The notes under the pieces were generated by a model. It was not told the origin of the DNA. It made no database searches and worked only from the letters and a program-made list of their open reading frames with translations. From NCBI RefSeq assembly GCF_018224925.1, contig NZ_JAGTUF010000017.1:24186-74880 (forward strand): 50,695 bases of DNA, read 5' to 3'. Numbering within the stretch: position 1 is the first letter of the stretch; each line of letters opens with the position of its first letter. Made by a program: the position numbers and the translations under genes. Origin of the DNA: Magnetospirillum sulfuroxidans (GTDB lineage Bacteria; Pseudomonadota; Alphaproteobacteria; Rhodospirillales; Magnetospirillaceae). Positions 27,419 to 38,489 of the stretch are shown in pieces.

Positions 27419-30400
27419 CTAAGCCGGCAAGGCCACGCTGACCGTGGTGCCGCCCTCGTCGCCCTTGCCCAACCACATGTCGCCGCCATGCGCCTGTGCG
27501 ATGACCCGACAAATAGCCAGACCGATCCCGGTGGAATCAACCGATTGCCCGACCCCGGCCTCGAACGCCTGGGGATCATGGCTCAGTTGTTCCTGGGACA
27601 ATCCCGGCCCATCATCACAAATTTCCAGCACCCAGTCGCTTTCGCGTCGGCTCGCCCGCACCCGCACCCGCACCGCGTGATCACGGCCGCGATAGGTGAT
27701 GGCGTTGGCGAAAACCTGATTGAGCAATTCCATCAGCATGCCGCCATCGGCGTTCAGAACCGGCAAGGAATCGGCCTCGACCAGCAACACCGCCGGGCCA
27801 AACCGCCGGGCCATGTCGTCGGCCACCAGTCGGACCAAAGCGCTCAAATCCACCGGCGCCATTTGCGCCGACATGCTGATGATCGAGACAAAACGCTGGA
27901 AATCGCGCAACAGAACCGATAACCGGGTGATAGCCGTCGACACATAGATCACTTCATCTTGGCGATGCGGATCGCCGGCCTCCACCTCCAGCACGCCGGT
28001 CAGGATGCGAACATCGGCTTGCAGGGCGGCCAGCGGCACCTCAAGGTCGCGGGTGACCACGCCGAGCAAATCCCGCAATTGCCCGTTCAGACGTTCCAGA
28101 CTGGCGGCACGGGCATCGGACAAGGCACGGGCGGCTTCCAGTCCATGGGTTCGCCGCAAAACCTCGGCCGCCAATTCACCATGCTGCCGACGAATGCGGG
28201 TCATGCCGTGATCGACCATCCAGGCCAAACTCAACAACGCGATGGACAGCAGGGCGACAGCGCCGATCGCCACCCCCAATCCCTGGCGCCACGCGACCAG
28301 GGCCTTGTTGCGCGATACCGCCGACGTCACCACCAGCGGATAAGGCGACAGCAGGCGGTAAGCCAAATACTTGTCGTTGCCATCGGCCTTCGAGATCAGG
28401 TGCGCGGTGCCGATGGGGGATGCGGGCAGCCAGCGGGTGAACAAGTCGCTGGACGAAATATCCATGCCGAATTTTTCCACATGCGCCGGGGCGCGGGCGA
28501 TCATCTTTCCATCCGCCCCAATCAGGGCGGTACCGCCCTCACGATCCAGCAGAACCCGGTCGAGAAAACGGGCATAGAGATCGGGATCCACATTGGCGAA
28601 GACGATCCCGTTGAACCGCCCCTTGGGACTGCGCAACGGCCGCGCCACATGCAAAGAACGTTCATCGCCGATCCGGCCGCGCACCGGATCGCCGATGACC
28701 ATATTTGACTGGGCGGGATCGGCCTTGGCACGGGTGAAATAGCTCCGGTCCGTGATCGCGATACCGTTCTCGGGCAGCAGGCGGGGCGGCCAGACCAGAG
28801 TGGACATCTGACCGGCCGCATCCGCCAGACCGACATGGCGGATTTCGGGAAAGGCCCGCAAGATCGCTTCCATGCGGACAGAGAACGCCAGACTGAGGTG
28901 GTCCCCCTGTTCGATCGCCGCCGCCGCCTCGGCCAAAATGGTGTCGATGCCCCGCAATGACCCGGAAATCTGTTGATCGATGGAATTCGCCACCGCCCGC
29001 GTCAATACCTGAGCCGCATGAATGGCGCTATCGCGTTCCCGCTCGACTTGCCAAAATCCCGCCGCCGCCAAAGCCGCGATCAGCCCCAAGGCCTGAAACC
29101 GTGCGCCGAATTCGCCCCGCGTCGGTTCCGCCTGGGTGGGCGGCATCGCATCCGTTTCCTCGGCTTCCGAGGGCGGTAAATCCAGATAAAAGGTAGCGTC
29201 GGCAAAGGTCAGGGGCTGGTCATTCAGGCCGGCCAGGGACAGACAAACCCGAACCGCCACCGAATTTTCCGCCCCCTCGCGCAAGGCGCCGTCACCGCGG
29301 ACGACCAATTGCCACCCTTCCGGCCGATGCCGGGCGCCAACCGCGATGGAAGCCGCCCCCAAGCCGTCGAGAGTTCGGAAAATCTGCACCAGCAACTCGC
29401 CCGTGGCCTGACGCTGCACCGACAGCACCGGCAGCGATTCGGGCCTGATCGCCACCCCGGTTCCGGCATCGACCATGGCCCGCTGCATCACTTGCCGCAA
29501 TTCCGCCGCCTCGGCCGGGGCATCAATGCTGAGACTGGCCACACGCTGCTGAAACCCTTTCAGCAGCGCCTTCATGTCCTTGCCGCCCTGGATCAGGTGC
29601 GCCAGCACCTGTTGGCCGGTCAGCAAATCCCCCGGCAGACGCCGCCCCAGCATCTGGCTATAGCTGACCAACGGCCGTAACGGCTCTTGCAGATGATGCG
29701 CCGCCACCATGGACAGACGTTGCAATTCGCGGTTGGCGGCGCTGACTTGGCGCGCCCTTTGTTCCAAAACGGCACGCGCCTGCCGCACTTCGATCCCGCG
29801 TCGGACGACCAGTTCCTCTAATCCGTCACGGGCGGAAATCACCTGGCGCCAGGCCAAATCACCGCGCCGCGCCCACGCCAGAATGGCAAAGCAAAACAGC
29901 AAGAACAGGGCGATTTCCAAAGCGGCATTGACGCGCCAAAGCTGAAACGCGCTGTCGTGGCTGGCCGCCACCCAAACCCTGAGGTCCAGATTTTCCACCG
30001 GCAACGTCGCGCCGATCTGTTCGGGGCTGGCCACCGCCAAACGGGCAAAAAGGGTCTGGTGGTCAGGGGCCGCCGCCGCGATCAGGCCCGAGCCATGAAC
30101 CACCGCCACCATATCGGTCTCGACGACCCGCACCGTTTCCAAAAAGGCGGCAAGGCTGTTGGCGTCCGTCAGCGTCACCACTGCCGCCGGACCGCCATTA
30201 AGAACAAAGATACGGGCGACCACCATCAGACGCCGGCCTTGGCTTGCATCCACATAGGGCGGCCCAACCACCAGCCGGGCTTCGCCCCGCCCCATTTGCG
30301 ACAACAGCCACGTCACCTGCGGCAGCGCCAGTTGTTGGTCCCCCATCAACGACAGCGTCCGGCCGTTATTGTCCAGCACGATCAATTCGTCGATTTCGGG

Positions 30401-30712
30401 AAAAGCGGTCAGCCGCTCCCGCAGGTGGTTGAGAATGGCGGGGGTTTGGTGGTGATTGGCTTGGACCTGAGCGCCGGTCTCATCCAGCAATGCGGCGATG
30501 CCGCGCATCTGACCGCCCACATGCTGTTCGATGGCCTGAGCAAGGGTCGCGGCCATCAGCCGAGCATCGGCTTGCGCCTTGGTGTGGCTGCTCCACAGAT
30601 GAGCAATCAGCAGACCGCTCAGACACGCCAGCAAAAGCACCGCGACCACAGGCACCGGCCGCAACAGGCGTCTTGCTCCACTAATGATGGCGACAGACCC
30701 ATGGTTGTGCAC
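27419..30712 (-). CDS. Tandem two-module sensor kinase with complementary degenerate halves
   Basis: A 1097-residue membrane protein made of two successive sensor-kinase modules. Module 1: TM 21-40, a Cache-like periplasmic domain (about 45-258), TM 262-281, a coiled coil, a HisKA-type helix with AAHHLQEPLR (His339 in the phospho-acceptor position), then a degenerate ATPase region (424-512) without recognisable N, G1 or G2 boxes. Module 2: TM about 540-556, a Cache domain with ITDRSYF and VIGDPVRGR (570-800), TM 812-833, a HisKA-like helix in which the acceptor is Arg888 (TRDLEVPL), then an intact HATPase with Asn1003, DDGPG (1033-1037) and TGIGLAICR (1061-1069). No HAMP or receiver domain is seen and no response regulator is adjacent. 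The GTG at 30712 is the start. There is no frameshift across the module junction. Confidence 0.88.
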   Translation of the reverse strand: MHNHGSVAIISGARRLLRPVPVVAVLLLACLSGLLIAHLWSSHTKAQADARLMAATLAQAIEQHVGGQMRGIAALLDETGAQVQANHHQTPAILNHLRERLTAFPEIDELIVLDNNGRTLSLMGDQQLALPQVTWLLSQMGRGEARLVVGPPYVDASQGRRLMVVARIFVLNGGPAAVVTLTDANSLAAFLETVRVVETDMVAVVHGSGLIAAAAPDHQTLFARLAVASPEQIGATLPVENLDLRVWVAASHDSAFQLWRVNAALEIALFLLFCFAILAWARRGDLAWRQVISARDGLEELVVRRGIEVRQARAVLEQRARQVSAANRELQRLSMVAAHHLQEPLRPLVSYSQMLGRRLPGDLLTGQQVLAHLIQGGKDMKALLKGFQQRVASLSIDAPAEAAELRQVMQRAMVDAGTGVAIRPESLPVLSVQRQATGELLVQIFRTLDGLGAASIAVGARHRPEGWQLVVRGDGALREGAENSVAVRVCLSLAGLNDQPLTFADATFYLDLPPSEAEETDAMPPTQAEPTRGEFGARFQALGLIAALAAAGFWQVERERDSAIHAAQVLTRAVANSIDQQISGSLRGIDTILAEAAAAIEQGDHLSLAFSVRMEAILRAFPEIRHVGLADAAGQMSTLVWPPRLLPENGIAITDRSYFTRAKADPAQSNMVIGDPVRGRIGDERSLHVARPLRSPKGRFNGIVFANVDPDLYARFLDRVLLDREGGTALIGADGKMIARAPAHVEKFGMDISSSDLFTRWLPASPIGTAHLISKADGNDKYLAYRLLSPYPLVVTSAVSRNKALVAWRQGLGVAIGAVALLSIALLSLAWMVDHGMTRIRRQHGELAAEVLRRTHGLEAARALSDARAASLERLNGQLRDLLGVVTRDLEVPLAALQADVRILTGVLEVEAGDPHRQDEVIYVSTAITRLSVLLRDFQRFVSIISMSAQMAPVDLSALVRLVADDMARRFGPAVLLVEADSLPVLNADGGMLMELLNQVFANAITYRGRDHAVRVRVRASRRESDWVLEICDDGPGLSQEQLSHDPQAFEAGVGQSVDSTGIGLAICRVIAQAHGGDMWLGKGDEGGTTVSVALPA

Positions 30713-30769
30713 GATGCTCAGGCCTACCAGCGGTTAGGAGCAAGATGATCGGCCCATCGATACCTTTGG

Positions 30770-31858
30770 TCAAGAGGCTGCGCACTGTCCCCGCTGCCGC
30801 AGCAGATGATCGGCGATGGTCACCGCCATCATCGCCTCGGCCACCGGCACGGCGCGGATGGCGACGCAGGGGTCGTGCCGGCCCTTGGTGATGACCTCGA
30901 TTTCGGCGCCATGCCGGTCGACGCTTTTCTTTGGCGTCAGGATCGAAGACGTCGGCTTGACCGCCAGGCGCAGCACGATGTCCTGACCGGTGGAAATGCC
31001 GCCAAGAATGCCGCCGGCATTGTTGGACAGGAAGTGAACCTTGCCGTCGGCGCCCATGCGCATTTCGTCGGCGTTATCTTCACCCGACAATTGGGCGGCC
31101 AGGAAACCGGCGCCGATTTCCACGCCCTTGACGGCGTTGATGCTCATCATCGCCTTGGCCAGATCGGCGTCCAGCTTGTCATAGACCGGCGCCCCCAGCC
31201 CGACCGGGACGCCCGAGGCGGTCACCTCGACGATGCCGCCGGCACTGGAGCCGGCCTTGCGCACGCCATCGAGAAAGGTTTCCCACACCGGCACGGTCTC
31301 GGCATCGGGGCACCAGAACGGATTGGCGGCACGGCTGTCCCAATCCCAGCGGCCGGGATCAATGCAATGCGGCCCCATCTGGACCATGGCGCCGCGAATG
31401 ACGATCCCCGGCGCCAGCGTGTTCAACAGCACCCGCGCCACCGCGCCGACCGCCACCCGCATGGCGGTTTCCCGCGCGCTGGAACGTCCGCCGCCGCGAT
31501 AATCGCGGATCCCGTATTTCTGTTCATAGACCCAATCGGCATGACCGGGACGATAGGTGTCCTTGATGTCGCCGTAATCCTTGGACCGCTGGTCGGTGTT
31601 TTCGATCAGCAGCCCAATGGAGGTGCCGGTGGTGACGCCCTCGAACACGCCGGACAGGATGCGGACCTGATCCGCTTCCTGGCGCTGGGTGGTGAAACGG
31701 TTCTGGCCGGGCTTTCGTTGATCCAGCCATGGCTGGATATCCGCTTCCGACAGCTTCAGCAACGGCGGCACGCCATCGATGACACAGCCGATGGCCGGGC
31801 CGTGCGACTCGCCGAAGGTGGTGAAGCGGAAGGTGTGGCCGAAACCGTTTCCCGACAT
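30770..31858 (-). CDS. aroC: Chorismate synthase
   Basis: AroC converts EPSP to chorismate with reduced FMN, the last step of the shikimate pathway. Its 362 residues start at [25 protein letters not shown] at the end of fabI serves as ribosome site. Family signatures are present: [38 protein letters not shown] and [18 protein letters not shown]. It follows fabI after five bases, so the two form an operon. The longer open frame to 32050 runs into fabI and is a shadow. Confidence 0.97.
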   Translation of the reverse strand: MSGNGFGHTFRFTTFGESHGPAIGCVIDGVPPLLKLSEADIQPWLDQRKPGQNRFTTQRQEADQVRILSGVFEGVTTGTSIGLLIENTDQRSKDYGDIKDTYRPGHADWVYEQKYGIRDYRGGGRSSARETAMRVAVGAVARVLLNTLAPGIVIRGAMVQMGPHCIDPGRWDWDSRAANPFWCPDAETVPVWETFLDGVRKAGSSAGGIVEVTASGVPVGLGAPVYDKLDADLAKAMMSINAVKGVEIGAGFLAAQLSGEDNADEMRMGADGKVHFLSNNAGGILGGISTGQDIVLRLAVKPTSSILTPKKSVDRHGAEIEVITKGRHDPCVAIRAVPVAEAMMAVTIADHLLRQRGQCAAS

Positions 31859-31863
31859 CAAGT

Positions 31864-32682
31864 TCAGTCCTTGGATACGGTGATATCGGGGGCGTCCACC
31901 GCCTTCATGCCGACGACGTGATAGCCGCAATCCACATGATGGCATTCGCCCGACACGCCCGACGACAGATCGGACAACAGATACAGGCCCGAGCCGCCAA
32001 CGTCTTCCAAGGTGACATTGCGCTTGAGCGGGCTGTTGTACTCGTTCCACTTGAGGATATAGCGGAAATCGCCAATGCCCGAGGCGGCCAGGGTCTTCAT
32101 CGGACCGGCGGACAGGGAATTGACGCGGATGTTCTGCTTGCCCAGATCCACCGCCAGATAGCGCACGCTGGCTTCCAGCGCCGCCTTGGCCACGCCCATG
32201 ACGTTGTAATGCGGCATCACCCGCTCGGCGCCGTAATAGGTCAGCGTCAGCATGGAACCGCCATCGGGCATCATGTCGGCGGCGCGGCGGGCCACCGACG
32301 TGAACGAGAACACCGAAATATGCATGGTGTTCAAGAAATTATCCAAGGTGGTGTCGGCATAGCGGCCGCGCAGCTGTTCCTTGTCGGAATAGCCGATGGC
32401 GTGGACGATGAAATCCAGCTTGCCCCACTTGGCCTTCAACGCATCGAACATCTGGTCGATGGATTCTTCGGTTGAAACGTCGCACGGCAGCACGATATCG
32501 GAGCCAACCGACGCGGCCAGCGGACGCACGCGCTTTTCCAGCGCCTCGCCTTGGAAAGAGAAGGCCAACTCGGCCCCCTGTGCATGGGCGGCCTTGGCGA
32601 TGCCCCAAGCGATCGAGCGGTCGTTGGCGACGCCCATGATCAAACCCTTCTTGCCGGCCATCAACGGTGTGGGAGCGGTCAT
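31864..32682 (-). CDS. fabI: Enoyl-ACP reductase (NADH)
   Basis: FabI reduces trans-2-enoyl-ACP in each round of fatty-acid elongation. The 272-residue protein has the atypical SDR nucleotide site [14 protein letters not shown], and the catalytic Tyr and Lys in the Y-x6-K arrangement ([14 protein letters not shown], preceded by YYGAERV). Length and C-terminus ([11 protein letters not shown]) are typical. It is the first gene of the fabI-aroC pair. Confidence 0.97.
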   Translation of the reverse strand: MTAPTPLMAGKKGLIMGVANDRSIAWGIAKAAHAQGAELAFSFQGEALEKRVRPLAASVGSDIVLPCDVSTEESIDQMFDALKAKWGKLDFIVHAIGYSDKEQLRGRYADTTLDNFLNTMHISVFSFTSVARRAADMMPDGGSMLTLTYYGAERVMPHYNVMGVAKAALEASVRYLAVDLGKQNIRVNSLSAGPMKTLAASGIGDFRYILKWNEYNSPLKRNVTLEDVGGSGLYLLSDLSSGVSGECHHVDCGYHVVGMKAVDAPDITVSKD

Positions 32683-32778
32683 TCAGTCCTCATCTGTCGC
32701 AATGTTGTCTTGTGGCCTGCGAAGGCGGCGGGCATCCTACACGAAGTAAGGTCTAAGACAAAAGGGGGAAGCGGTGCC

Positions 32779-34011
32779 ATGACCGCCAGGGGCACAGTCG
32801 GGATTGCCGCGGATTTTCTGCGCTTCGCCATCCGGCGGGGACGCGATGATGGCGTTTCACGCATGGCTGGGTCGCTTGCCTATACCTCGTTGCTGTCGCT
32901 GGTGCCGCTGTTCGCCATCGCCTTGGCCATGCTGGCCGCCTTTCCCGCCTTTGACACCGTGCGCCAGGATTTGGTGTCTTGGGCCTTTCGCACCTTTGCC
33001 CCTTCCATCGGCGAAGTGGTGCAATTGCAGATTCACCGCTTCATCGACAATGCCGGGCGCTTATCGGCCATCGGCATTTTGTCGCTGGTGATCACCGCCA
33101 TCATGCTGCTGGTCACCATCGAAGGCACCATGAACGCCATCTTCCGCGTCGCCAAGGCGCGCTCGGCTCTGTCCAAATTGCTGGTCTATTGGACCGCATT
33201 GACGCTGGGGCCGTTACTGATGGGGGCGGCGCTGTCCTTGCAGGGCTATGTCACCGCGCTGTCCCGCTGGTCGGTGACCAAGGTGGTGACGCCCTTCGTC
33301 GCCCTGCCCTTGCCCACCTTGCTGACCACACTGGCCTTCGCCGTCATGTTCGCCGCCATCCCCAACCGCCGGGTGGCGGTCAGGGACGCCTTGATCGGCG
33401 CCGCCACCGCCGCCTTGCTGTTCGCCGCCTTGCGATGGGGCTTTGGTCTCTACATCACCTCGTCTCGCACCTATGCCAGCCTGTACGGGGCGGTGGCGGT
33501 GCTGCCGGTCTTTCTGCTGTGGACCTATTTGTCCTGGCTGGCCATCCTGATCGGGGCCGAAATCACCGCCGCGCTGCCGGAATGGCGCTCGGGCCAACAT
33601 CTGGGCGGGGTCTCGTCCCGCCCCGCCCGGCGCCTGAGCCTGGCGCTGGAATTGCTGTCGATCCTCCATGATTTTTACCGTCGCGGAATCGTCGGCGCCA
33701 GCCGCCGCGACCTGCTGGCCCAGACCTCCTGCAATGAACGGGAACTGATCCGGCTGTTGGCGCGATTACAGGCCACCGGCTTCACCGCGCCAACCAGCCG
33801 CCGCCGGGTGGTGCTGGCCCGCGACCTTGAAACCACCACCTTGGCCGATCTGGTCGCCGCCCTTGATCTGGAATTGGGCCTGGAACCATCCTCCGCCAAC
33901 GCCCCGTGGCGGACCAAGGCGGAAACCCTGATCAACCAAGCAACGCAGCAAAGCCGGACGGAACTCTCTGTAAAATTGCGCGATCTGGTGGATTTCAGCG
34001 ATAAAGCGTAG
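32779..34011 (+). CDS. YihY/BrkB-family inner membrane protein
   Basis: A 410-residue protein. GGGGGAA at 32764-32770 supports the ATG at 32779; the frame extending to 32551 overlaps fabI and is discarded. The N-terminal 280 residues contain about six membrane helices with the family motif [15 protein letters not shown] and [31 protein letters not shown]. The cytoplasmic tail (about 290-410) has a winged-helix-like region, seen in longer members. The family was once called RNase BN by error; its role is unsettled. It is divergent from fabI. Confidence 0.93.
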   Translation: MTARGTVGIAADFLRFAIRRGRDDGVSRMAGSLAYTSLLSLVPLFAIALAMLAAFPAFDTVRQDLVSWAFRTFAPSIGEVVQLQIHRFIDNAGRLSAIGILSLVITAIMLLVTIEGTMNAIFRVAKARSALSKLLVYWTALTLGPLLMGAALSLQGYVTALSRWSVTKVVTPFVALPLPTLLTTLAFAVMFAAIPNRRVAVRDALIGAATAALLFAALRWGFGLYITSSRTYASLYGAVAVLPVFLLWTYLSWLAILIGAEITAALPEWRSGQHLGGVSSRPARRLSLALELLSILHDFYRRGIVGASRRDLLAQTSCNERELIRLLARLQATGFTAPTSRRRVVLARDLETTTLADLVAALDLELGLEPSSANAPWRTKAETLINQATQQSRTELSVKLRDLVDFSDKA

Positions 34012-34055
34012 TCCGTTTACAGCATTGCCCCCGACAGCGGAACGCGGCACTCTGA

Positions 34056-34069
34056 CATGCTTAAGCATG
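34056..34069. promoter_or_regulatory. 14-bp perfect palindrome before the second chemoreceptor
   Basis: CATGCTTAAGCATG is a perfect palindrome 13 bases before the ATG at 34082. Its position near the ribosome site (GGGGGTG) would allow a dimeric repressor to block expression, or a small hairpin to modulate translation. Confidence 0.3.
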
Positions 34070-34081
34070 GGGGTGCTGAAA

Positions 34082-36142
34082 ATGAAAATCCGCCACTTCT
34101 TCTTCTTGTGCATGTCCATGGTCGGCGCGCTGGCCTTGCTGTCGGCGCTGAGCATGGTCGTCGACGCCACCAGCAGCCGAACCCGCGTCATCAGCGCCAA
34201 GCAATTGGTCGCCGGCCAGGGGGCGTTGTTGCAATTGGCCGAACTGGTCAGCCTGGAGCGCGGATCGCACAACCTGGCCTTGACCCGCCCCCCGGCGGTG
34301 ACCGCCGACGAAGCCGCCAAACTGGCCAGCGAGCGTGACAGCACGGACAAGGCCTTTGCCGGCGCCATCGAGGTGCTGCCGCCGCTGTCGGCCAAGACCA
34401 TCGGCGACTGGCAGGCAAAGTTGCACGCCGCCCGCGCCCCCATGACCGCCGCTCTCGTCAAGCCGCTGGAGCAGCGCGAGCCCGGTTCCGCCAAAACCTG
34501 GACCACCGCCAATTTCGCTGTCGGCGACGCCGCCATCGCCGAAGGCGGACGGCTGCTCCAGGAACTCAACCGTCTGGACGGCAATGTCGGCGATTTCGTC
34601 ACCCAGGCCCACGCCGCCGCCAGCCTGCGCAACATCGTCGGCCAGCGCAACACCACCCTTCTCAACGTCATCGCCGCCGGCAAACCGATGAACATGGGAC
34701 AGGCGGAAAGGCACGCCCGCTTCAGCGGTCAGGTCGATCAATTGTGGGAAACCATCAAAAGCCAGACCGCCTTTCTCGAAAGCGGCAGCGATGTTCCGGC
34801 CAAGATCGCCGCGCTACAGGCCGCCATTTTCGGCGAGGTTCAGGCCGTCATCCACACCATGGAAGAAGCGTCACGGACGCAAGCTCCCTATCCCATGAGC
34901 GCCGGCGAGTTCCGCCAAAGCACGGTCAGCAAGTTCGCGGCCATCGCCGATCTGCGCGACGCCTATGTCGCCCGCGCCGATGCCCTGTGCGACGAGGAAC
35001 TCGGCGCCCTCAACCGCCGCCTGATGCTGGCGGTCGGCATGCTGGCGGTTCTGGCCGGCATGATCGTCATTGTCACCATCGTCTTCAATCGCCGGGTGGT
35101 GTCGTCCTTGATGCAGATGGCCCAGACCATCACCAGCATGGCCGGCAACGACCTGGGCGTGATCGTTCCCGGCCGTGATCGCCACGACGAAATCGGCCGC
35201 ATCGGCCAAGCGTTGGAAACCTTGCGGCTGAATGCCGTCACCGCCCGCGAGGCGGAAACCACGGTAACCGCCGAACGTGCCGCCCGCGATGTTTCGCGTC
35301 GTCAGACCGACGAAAAGCTGGAAGAATTCGCCACCCAGGTGGATGCGCTGATGGTGGCGGTGCACGACAATATCGGCGCCTTGCGGCGCAATTCCGATGA
35401 TTTGGGACGCTTGGCCAAGGATGCCTCGGATGGTTCGGGCGATGTCGCCCGCGCCGCCGAACAGGCCGCCGTCAACGTCCAGACCATCGCCACCGCCACC
35501 GAGCAATTGCTGGCCTCTATCGGCGAGATCAGTCAGGTGGTCGTCAACATGGCCAACGTCTCGGCCGAAGCGGTGCAACAAGCCCGGCAATCGCGCGAAA
35601 CCGTGCATGAATTGACGACCGCCGCCGATTGCATCGGTGAAATCGTCTCGCTGATCACCACCATCGCCAGCCAGACCAACCTGCTGGCGCTCAACGCGAC
35701 GATCGAGGCTGCGCGGGCCGGCGATGCCGGCAAGGGCTTCGCCGTGGTCGCCAACGAGGTCAAGGCCCTGGCCAATCAAACCGCCAAGGCGACCGAGCAG
35801 ATTCAAAATCAGGTCGCCGCCATCCAAAAAGGCTCGAACAGCGCCTATCGCGCCATCACCGGCATTGATCAGATCGTCGGCCAGATCAGCGAATTGGCCA
35901 CCTCGATCGCCTCGGCGGTCGAGGAACAAAATTGCGCCACCGCTGAAATCTCCCGTTCGATCCAACAGGCTTCCGACGGCGTCGGCGAAGTCGCCAACAC
36001 CATCGCCGTGGTCCGCGTCAGCGTCGATTCAACCGAACATTCCGCCTCGGAGGTCAGCCGTTTCACCTCGCAGGTGGCGAACGAAACCGACGGCCTGCAT
36101 CAGCGTTTTGGCAATCTGGTCACATTGCTGCGCCAGCATTAA
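34082..36142 (+). CDS. Methyl-accepting chemotaxis protein with helical periplasmic domain
   Basis: A 686-residue chemoreceptor starting [13 protein letters not shown]; the GGGGGTG ribosome site supports 34082 over 34025 and 34067. TM1 is at about 7-27. A long, mostly helical periplasmic domain follows (about 30-310, with [15 protein letters not shown] and [14 protein letters not shown]), possibly NIT-like. TM2 is at about 313-335, then HAMP and a signalling domain with the conserved tip [20 protein letters not shown]. The ligand is unknown. No CheR/CheB pentapeptide is present. It is separate from che genes. Confidence 0.95.
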   Translation: MKIRHFFFLCMSMVGALALLSALSMVVDATSSRTRVISAKQLVAGQGALLQLAELVSLERGSHNLALTRPPAVTADEAAKLASERDSTDKAFAGAIEVLPPLSAKTIGDWQAKLHAARAPMTAALVKPLEQREPGSAKTWTTANFAVGDAAIAEGGRLLQELNRLDGNVGDFVTQAHAAASLRNIVGQRNTTLLNVIAAGKPMNMGQAERHARFSGQVDQLWETIKSQTAFLESGSDVPAKIAALQAAIFGEVQAVIHTMEEASRTQAPYPMSAGEFRQSTVSKFAAIADLRDAYVARADALCDEELGALNRRLMLAVGMLAVLAGMIVIVTIVFNRRVVSSLMQMAQTITSMAGNDLGVIVPGRDRHDEIGRIGQALETLRLNAVTAREAETTVTAERAARDVSRRQTDEKLEEFATQVDALMVAVHDNIGALRRNSDDLGRLAKDASDGSGDVARAAEQAAVNVQTIATATEQLLASIGEISQVVVNMANVSAEAVQQARQSRETVHELTTAADCIGEIVSLITTIASQTNLLALNATIEAARAGDAGKGFAVVANEVKALANQTAKATEQIQNQVAAIQKGSNSAYRAITGIDQIVGQISELATSIASAVEEQNCATAEISRSIQQASDGVGEVANTIAVVRVSVDSTEHSASEVSRFTSQVANETDGLHQRFGNLVTLLRQH

Positions 36143-36156
36143 AGTCTCGGCATTGG

Positions 36157-37503
36157 TCAAGCGGGTGGATAGACCGCATGCCACAGCACTGGTTGGAAAC
36201 TGCGGGTAAACCCGCGCTTGAACAACGCGATCGAGTTCAGCTTAGCGGAAAAACCGGCATCCACATGCAAGAAGCCGAAATGGAATCGCCGCAAACCGTC
36301 GTCACGCGCTTGCCGCATGGCGTGCGCGATCAGGGCGTGTGATTGCGGGCGTTTATCCCCCGGCGTGGTCAAGCCGGCGGCGTAATAGGCCGTATCGCCA
36401 TGGCGGGTGATGATCTGGGCGCAGACGGGAATACCGTCGAAAGCGCCGACATCCAGCCAGGCTTTCTGGTGTTCTAACAGCCCTTGCAGCGCTGCGGCGG
36501 GCATGGCGATGCGCTCGGCCCGTCGGCACAAATCGGCATATTGGTCGAGCATGGCGCAATCGGCCGGGCCGCGCCAACGGGCGATGGTCAGATGAGCCAT
36601 TCCCCAACGCACCTGTTGCCGATGGGTCTGGCGCATGTCCCGCAACAAGCTGGCGTCATCATCGGCAAGATCAACCCACGCCCAACCCAGCCGCCGCGAG
36701 ACCCGGCCATAAGCGGCAATCCAAGCGGTCAGCGGCTCGGGGTTGGGGTGGTCGCCATCGGTTTCCATCAAGATGAACGGCGCCCGCGCCCAGGTCCGGC
36801 AATCGGCCAAATGACGCAGGGCCAAGGCGATGACCCGGTCCCCGACCGGAACCAGCGGCATCAGCCGGATCGCCGTCTGGAAACACGATAACGGGCCGTC
36901 ACCCTCGACCCCGCAAGCCACCAGCAACAACGGGGTGTCGCCATCGGCGACGATGAAGGAAAAATCCTCGGCCCCGCCGGTCACCGGATCAAGTTTGACC
37001 AAACGCTCGGCCACGGCATTCGCGGACCGGACCGGGTCATTTCGCTGGGGATTGTCGGCGACGCCGTCACGCAAATCGCGGAACACCAGCGGCTCAAGCC
37101 GGATCGACACCACCCGCAACGTGCCGTCGCCCTGGGCTTGCAGCGGCTTGGGTGATGAAATCACCTGCCCCAGCAAACGCTGGCCATGGTGTTGGGCGGT
37201 GAGGGGATCACCGCCCAACCGGCGCCGAGCCTCGGCGATTTCCAGCCATATGCGCCCCCGCACCGGCGCGGCCACGGTCGATGCCGCCGCCCGCTCCAGC
37301 GCCGCCAAGGCCGCAACCGGCAAGCCGCCCCCTCCCAACACCCCGGCCAAGCCGTGCAATTGTTCGGCCGAGCCGCCGTTATTCCCCAGCAAGCGGGCGA
37401 TGGCGGTCAGAAAATCCTCCGGCAAGTCCCCGACCAGGGGGGACAGCAAGGCTGGATCGCCGGCGGCGATGGCCCCGGCCAACAGCGCGTCGGCGGATGT
37501 CAC
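36157..37503 (-). CDS. GNAT/FemAB-like acyltransferase-type protein
   Basis: A 448-residue soluble protein. The N-terminal 120 residues are helical repeats without a known family. The C-terminal part (about 270-445) resembles the FemAB/BioF2-like GNAT fold: [57 protein letters not shown], then [13 protein letters not shown]. Such proteins transfer amino acids or acyl groups to cell-wall or surface molecules; the substrate here is unknown. Its start overlaps the stop of the DnaJ-like gene by four bases, so both are made together. Confidence 0.68.
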   Translation of the reverse strand: MTSADALLAGAIAAGDPALLSPLVGDLPEDFLTAIARLLGNNGGSAEQLHGLAGVLGGGGLPVAALAALERAAASTVAAPVRGRIWLEIAEARRRLGGDPLTAQHHGQRLLGQVISSPKPLQAQGDGTLRVVSIRLEPLVFRDLRDGVADNPQRNDPVRSANAVAERLVKLDPVTGGAEDFSFIVADGDTPLLLVACGVEGDGPLSCFQTAIRLMPLVPVGDRVIALALRHLADCRTWARAPFILMETDGDHPNPEPLTAWIAAYGRVSRRLGWAWVDLADDDASLLRDMRQTHRQQVRWGMAHLTIARWRGPADCAMLDQYADLCRRAERIAMPAAALQGLLEHQKAWLDVGAFDGIPVCAQIITRHGDTAYYAAGLTTPGDKRPQSHALIAHAMRQARDDGLRRFHFGFLHVDAGFSAKLNSIALFKRGFTRSFQPVLWHAVYPPA

Positions 37504-38429
37504 TCCATTCCCGCTTTGGCGCGGGGGTCATAGCCATTGCGTGGCCCCCACTTTTCCACCAGCTTGGCGAATTCCGCGTCACCGTCGGGCAGAACCACCT
37601 TCAGCGTCACCAATTGATCGCCGCCATCAATCCCCTTGCCCTTAAGACGCATGACCGTGCCGCTATTGGCTCCGGCCGGGATGGTCAGCATCACCTTGCC
37701 GTGGACGGTCGGGACCGGCACCTTGCCGCCAAGCACCGCTTCTTGCACCGAAACCGGCAGTTCCAGCAGCACATCCTTGTCGCGGCGATTGAAATAAGCA
37801 TGCGGTTCGACCTTGAGGTCGATAAAGGCATCGCCATCGGCGTCGCCAAAGAAACTGGGATAGCCCTGCCCCTTCAAACGCAAGGATTGGCCATCGACAG
37901 TGCCAATCGGAATTTTCACATCCAGCGACTTCCCCGAGACCAAGGTGACGCGCTTGGTCGCCCCCACCGCCGCGTCAAGAAATGAAACCGTCAAGGCATG
38001 GTGGGCATCCTCGCCCTTGGTGCTGTGGCCGGCCTGGGCGCCGGTCCGGTGCGATTGCTGACGCCCCTTTTCCTTGCGCCGCATCATTTCGGATAAGATG
38101 TCGTCGACATCCTCGCCAAAGGAAAAGCCCGAGGAGCGGGCGTTGCGGAAACCACCGCCGCCGCCGGCCCCGGATGACCGCCACGTCTTGCGCTTGGCCG
38201 CGCCCGAGGCGTCGATCTCGTCATTGTCGTACTGACGGCGCTTTTCCGCATCGGACAGGAAATCATAGGCCGCGGTGATTTCCTTGAAGCGTTCCTCGGC
38301 CCGCGCGTCACCGGGATTGACGTCGGGGTGAAGTTTGCGCGCCAGCTTGCGATAGGCTTTCTTGATTTCGTCATCGGTGGTGGCCTTGGCCACCCCCAGC
38401 ACCTCATACGGATCCTTCACCGGCGTCAT
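37500..38429 (-). CDS. DnaJ-family co-chaperone without zinc finger (CbpA-like)
   Basis: A 309-residue J-domain protein. The HPD that stimulates DnaK is at 34-36, in an intact J domain (1-70). A Gly/Ser-rich linker with [10 protein letters not shown]-type sequence (about 85-140) replaces the zinc-finger region, followed by the two substrate-binding CTD barrels (about 145-300). This is the class II/CbpA architecture, distinct from DnaJ, which is usually next to dnaK. It is coupled to the acyltransferase-like gene downstream, so its client may be specific. Confidence 0.92.
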   Translation of the reverse strand: MTPVKDPYEVLGVAKATTDDEIKKAYRKLARKLHPDVNPGDARAEERFKEITAAYDFLSDAEKRRQYDNDEIDASGAAKRKTWRSSGAGGGGGFRNARSSGFSFGEDVDDILSEMMRRKEKGRQQSHRTGAQAGHSTKGEDAHHALTVSFLDAAVGATKRVTLVSGKSLDVKIPIGTVDGQSLRLKGQGYPSFFGDADGDAFIDLKVEPHAYFNRRDKDVLLELPVSVQEAVLGGKVPVPTVHGKVMLTIPAGANSGTVMRLKGKGIDGGDQLVTLKVVLPDGDAEFAKLVEKWGPRNGYDPRAKAGME

Positions 38430-38447
38430 CCTTGGGTCAAACGATTA

Positions 38448-38465
38448 GGGCGGCAAAAGCCGCCC
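38448..38465. terminator. Short GC hairpin between lipoprotein and dnaJ-like genes
   Basis: GGGCGGC (38448-38454) and GCCGCCC (38459-38465) enclose AAAA/TTTT. On the minus strand no T-tract follows, so termination for the lipoprotein gene would be weak and read-through into the DnaJ-like gene is possible. Confidence 0.4.
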
Positions 38466-38489
38466 CTTTGTTCTGCCAGAAAAACGCGG

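Noticed and set aside
32551-32778. N-terminal extension of the YihY gene into fabI
   Set aside because: A strong GGGGGAA ribosome site and the family start place the gene at 32779; the extension is antisense to fabI.
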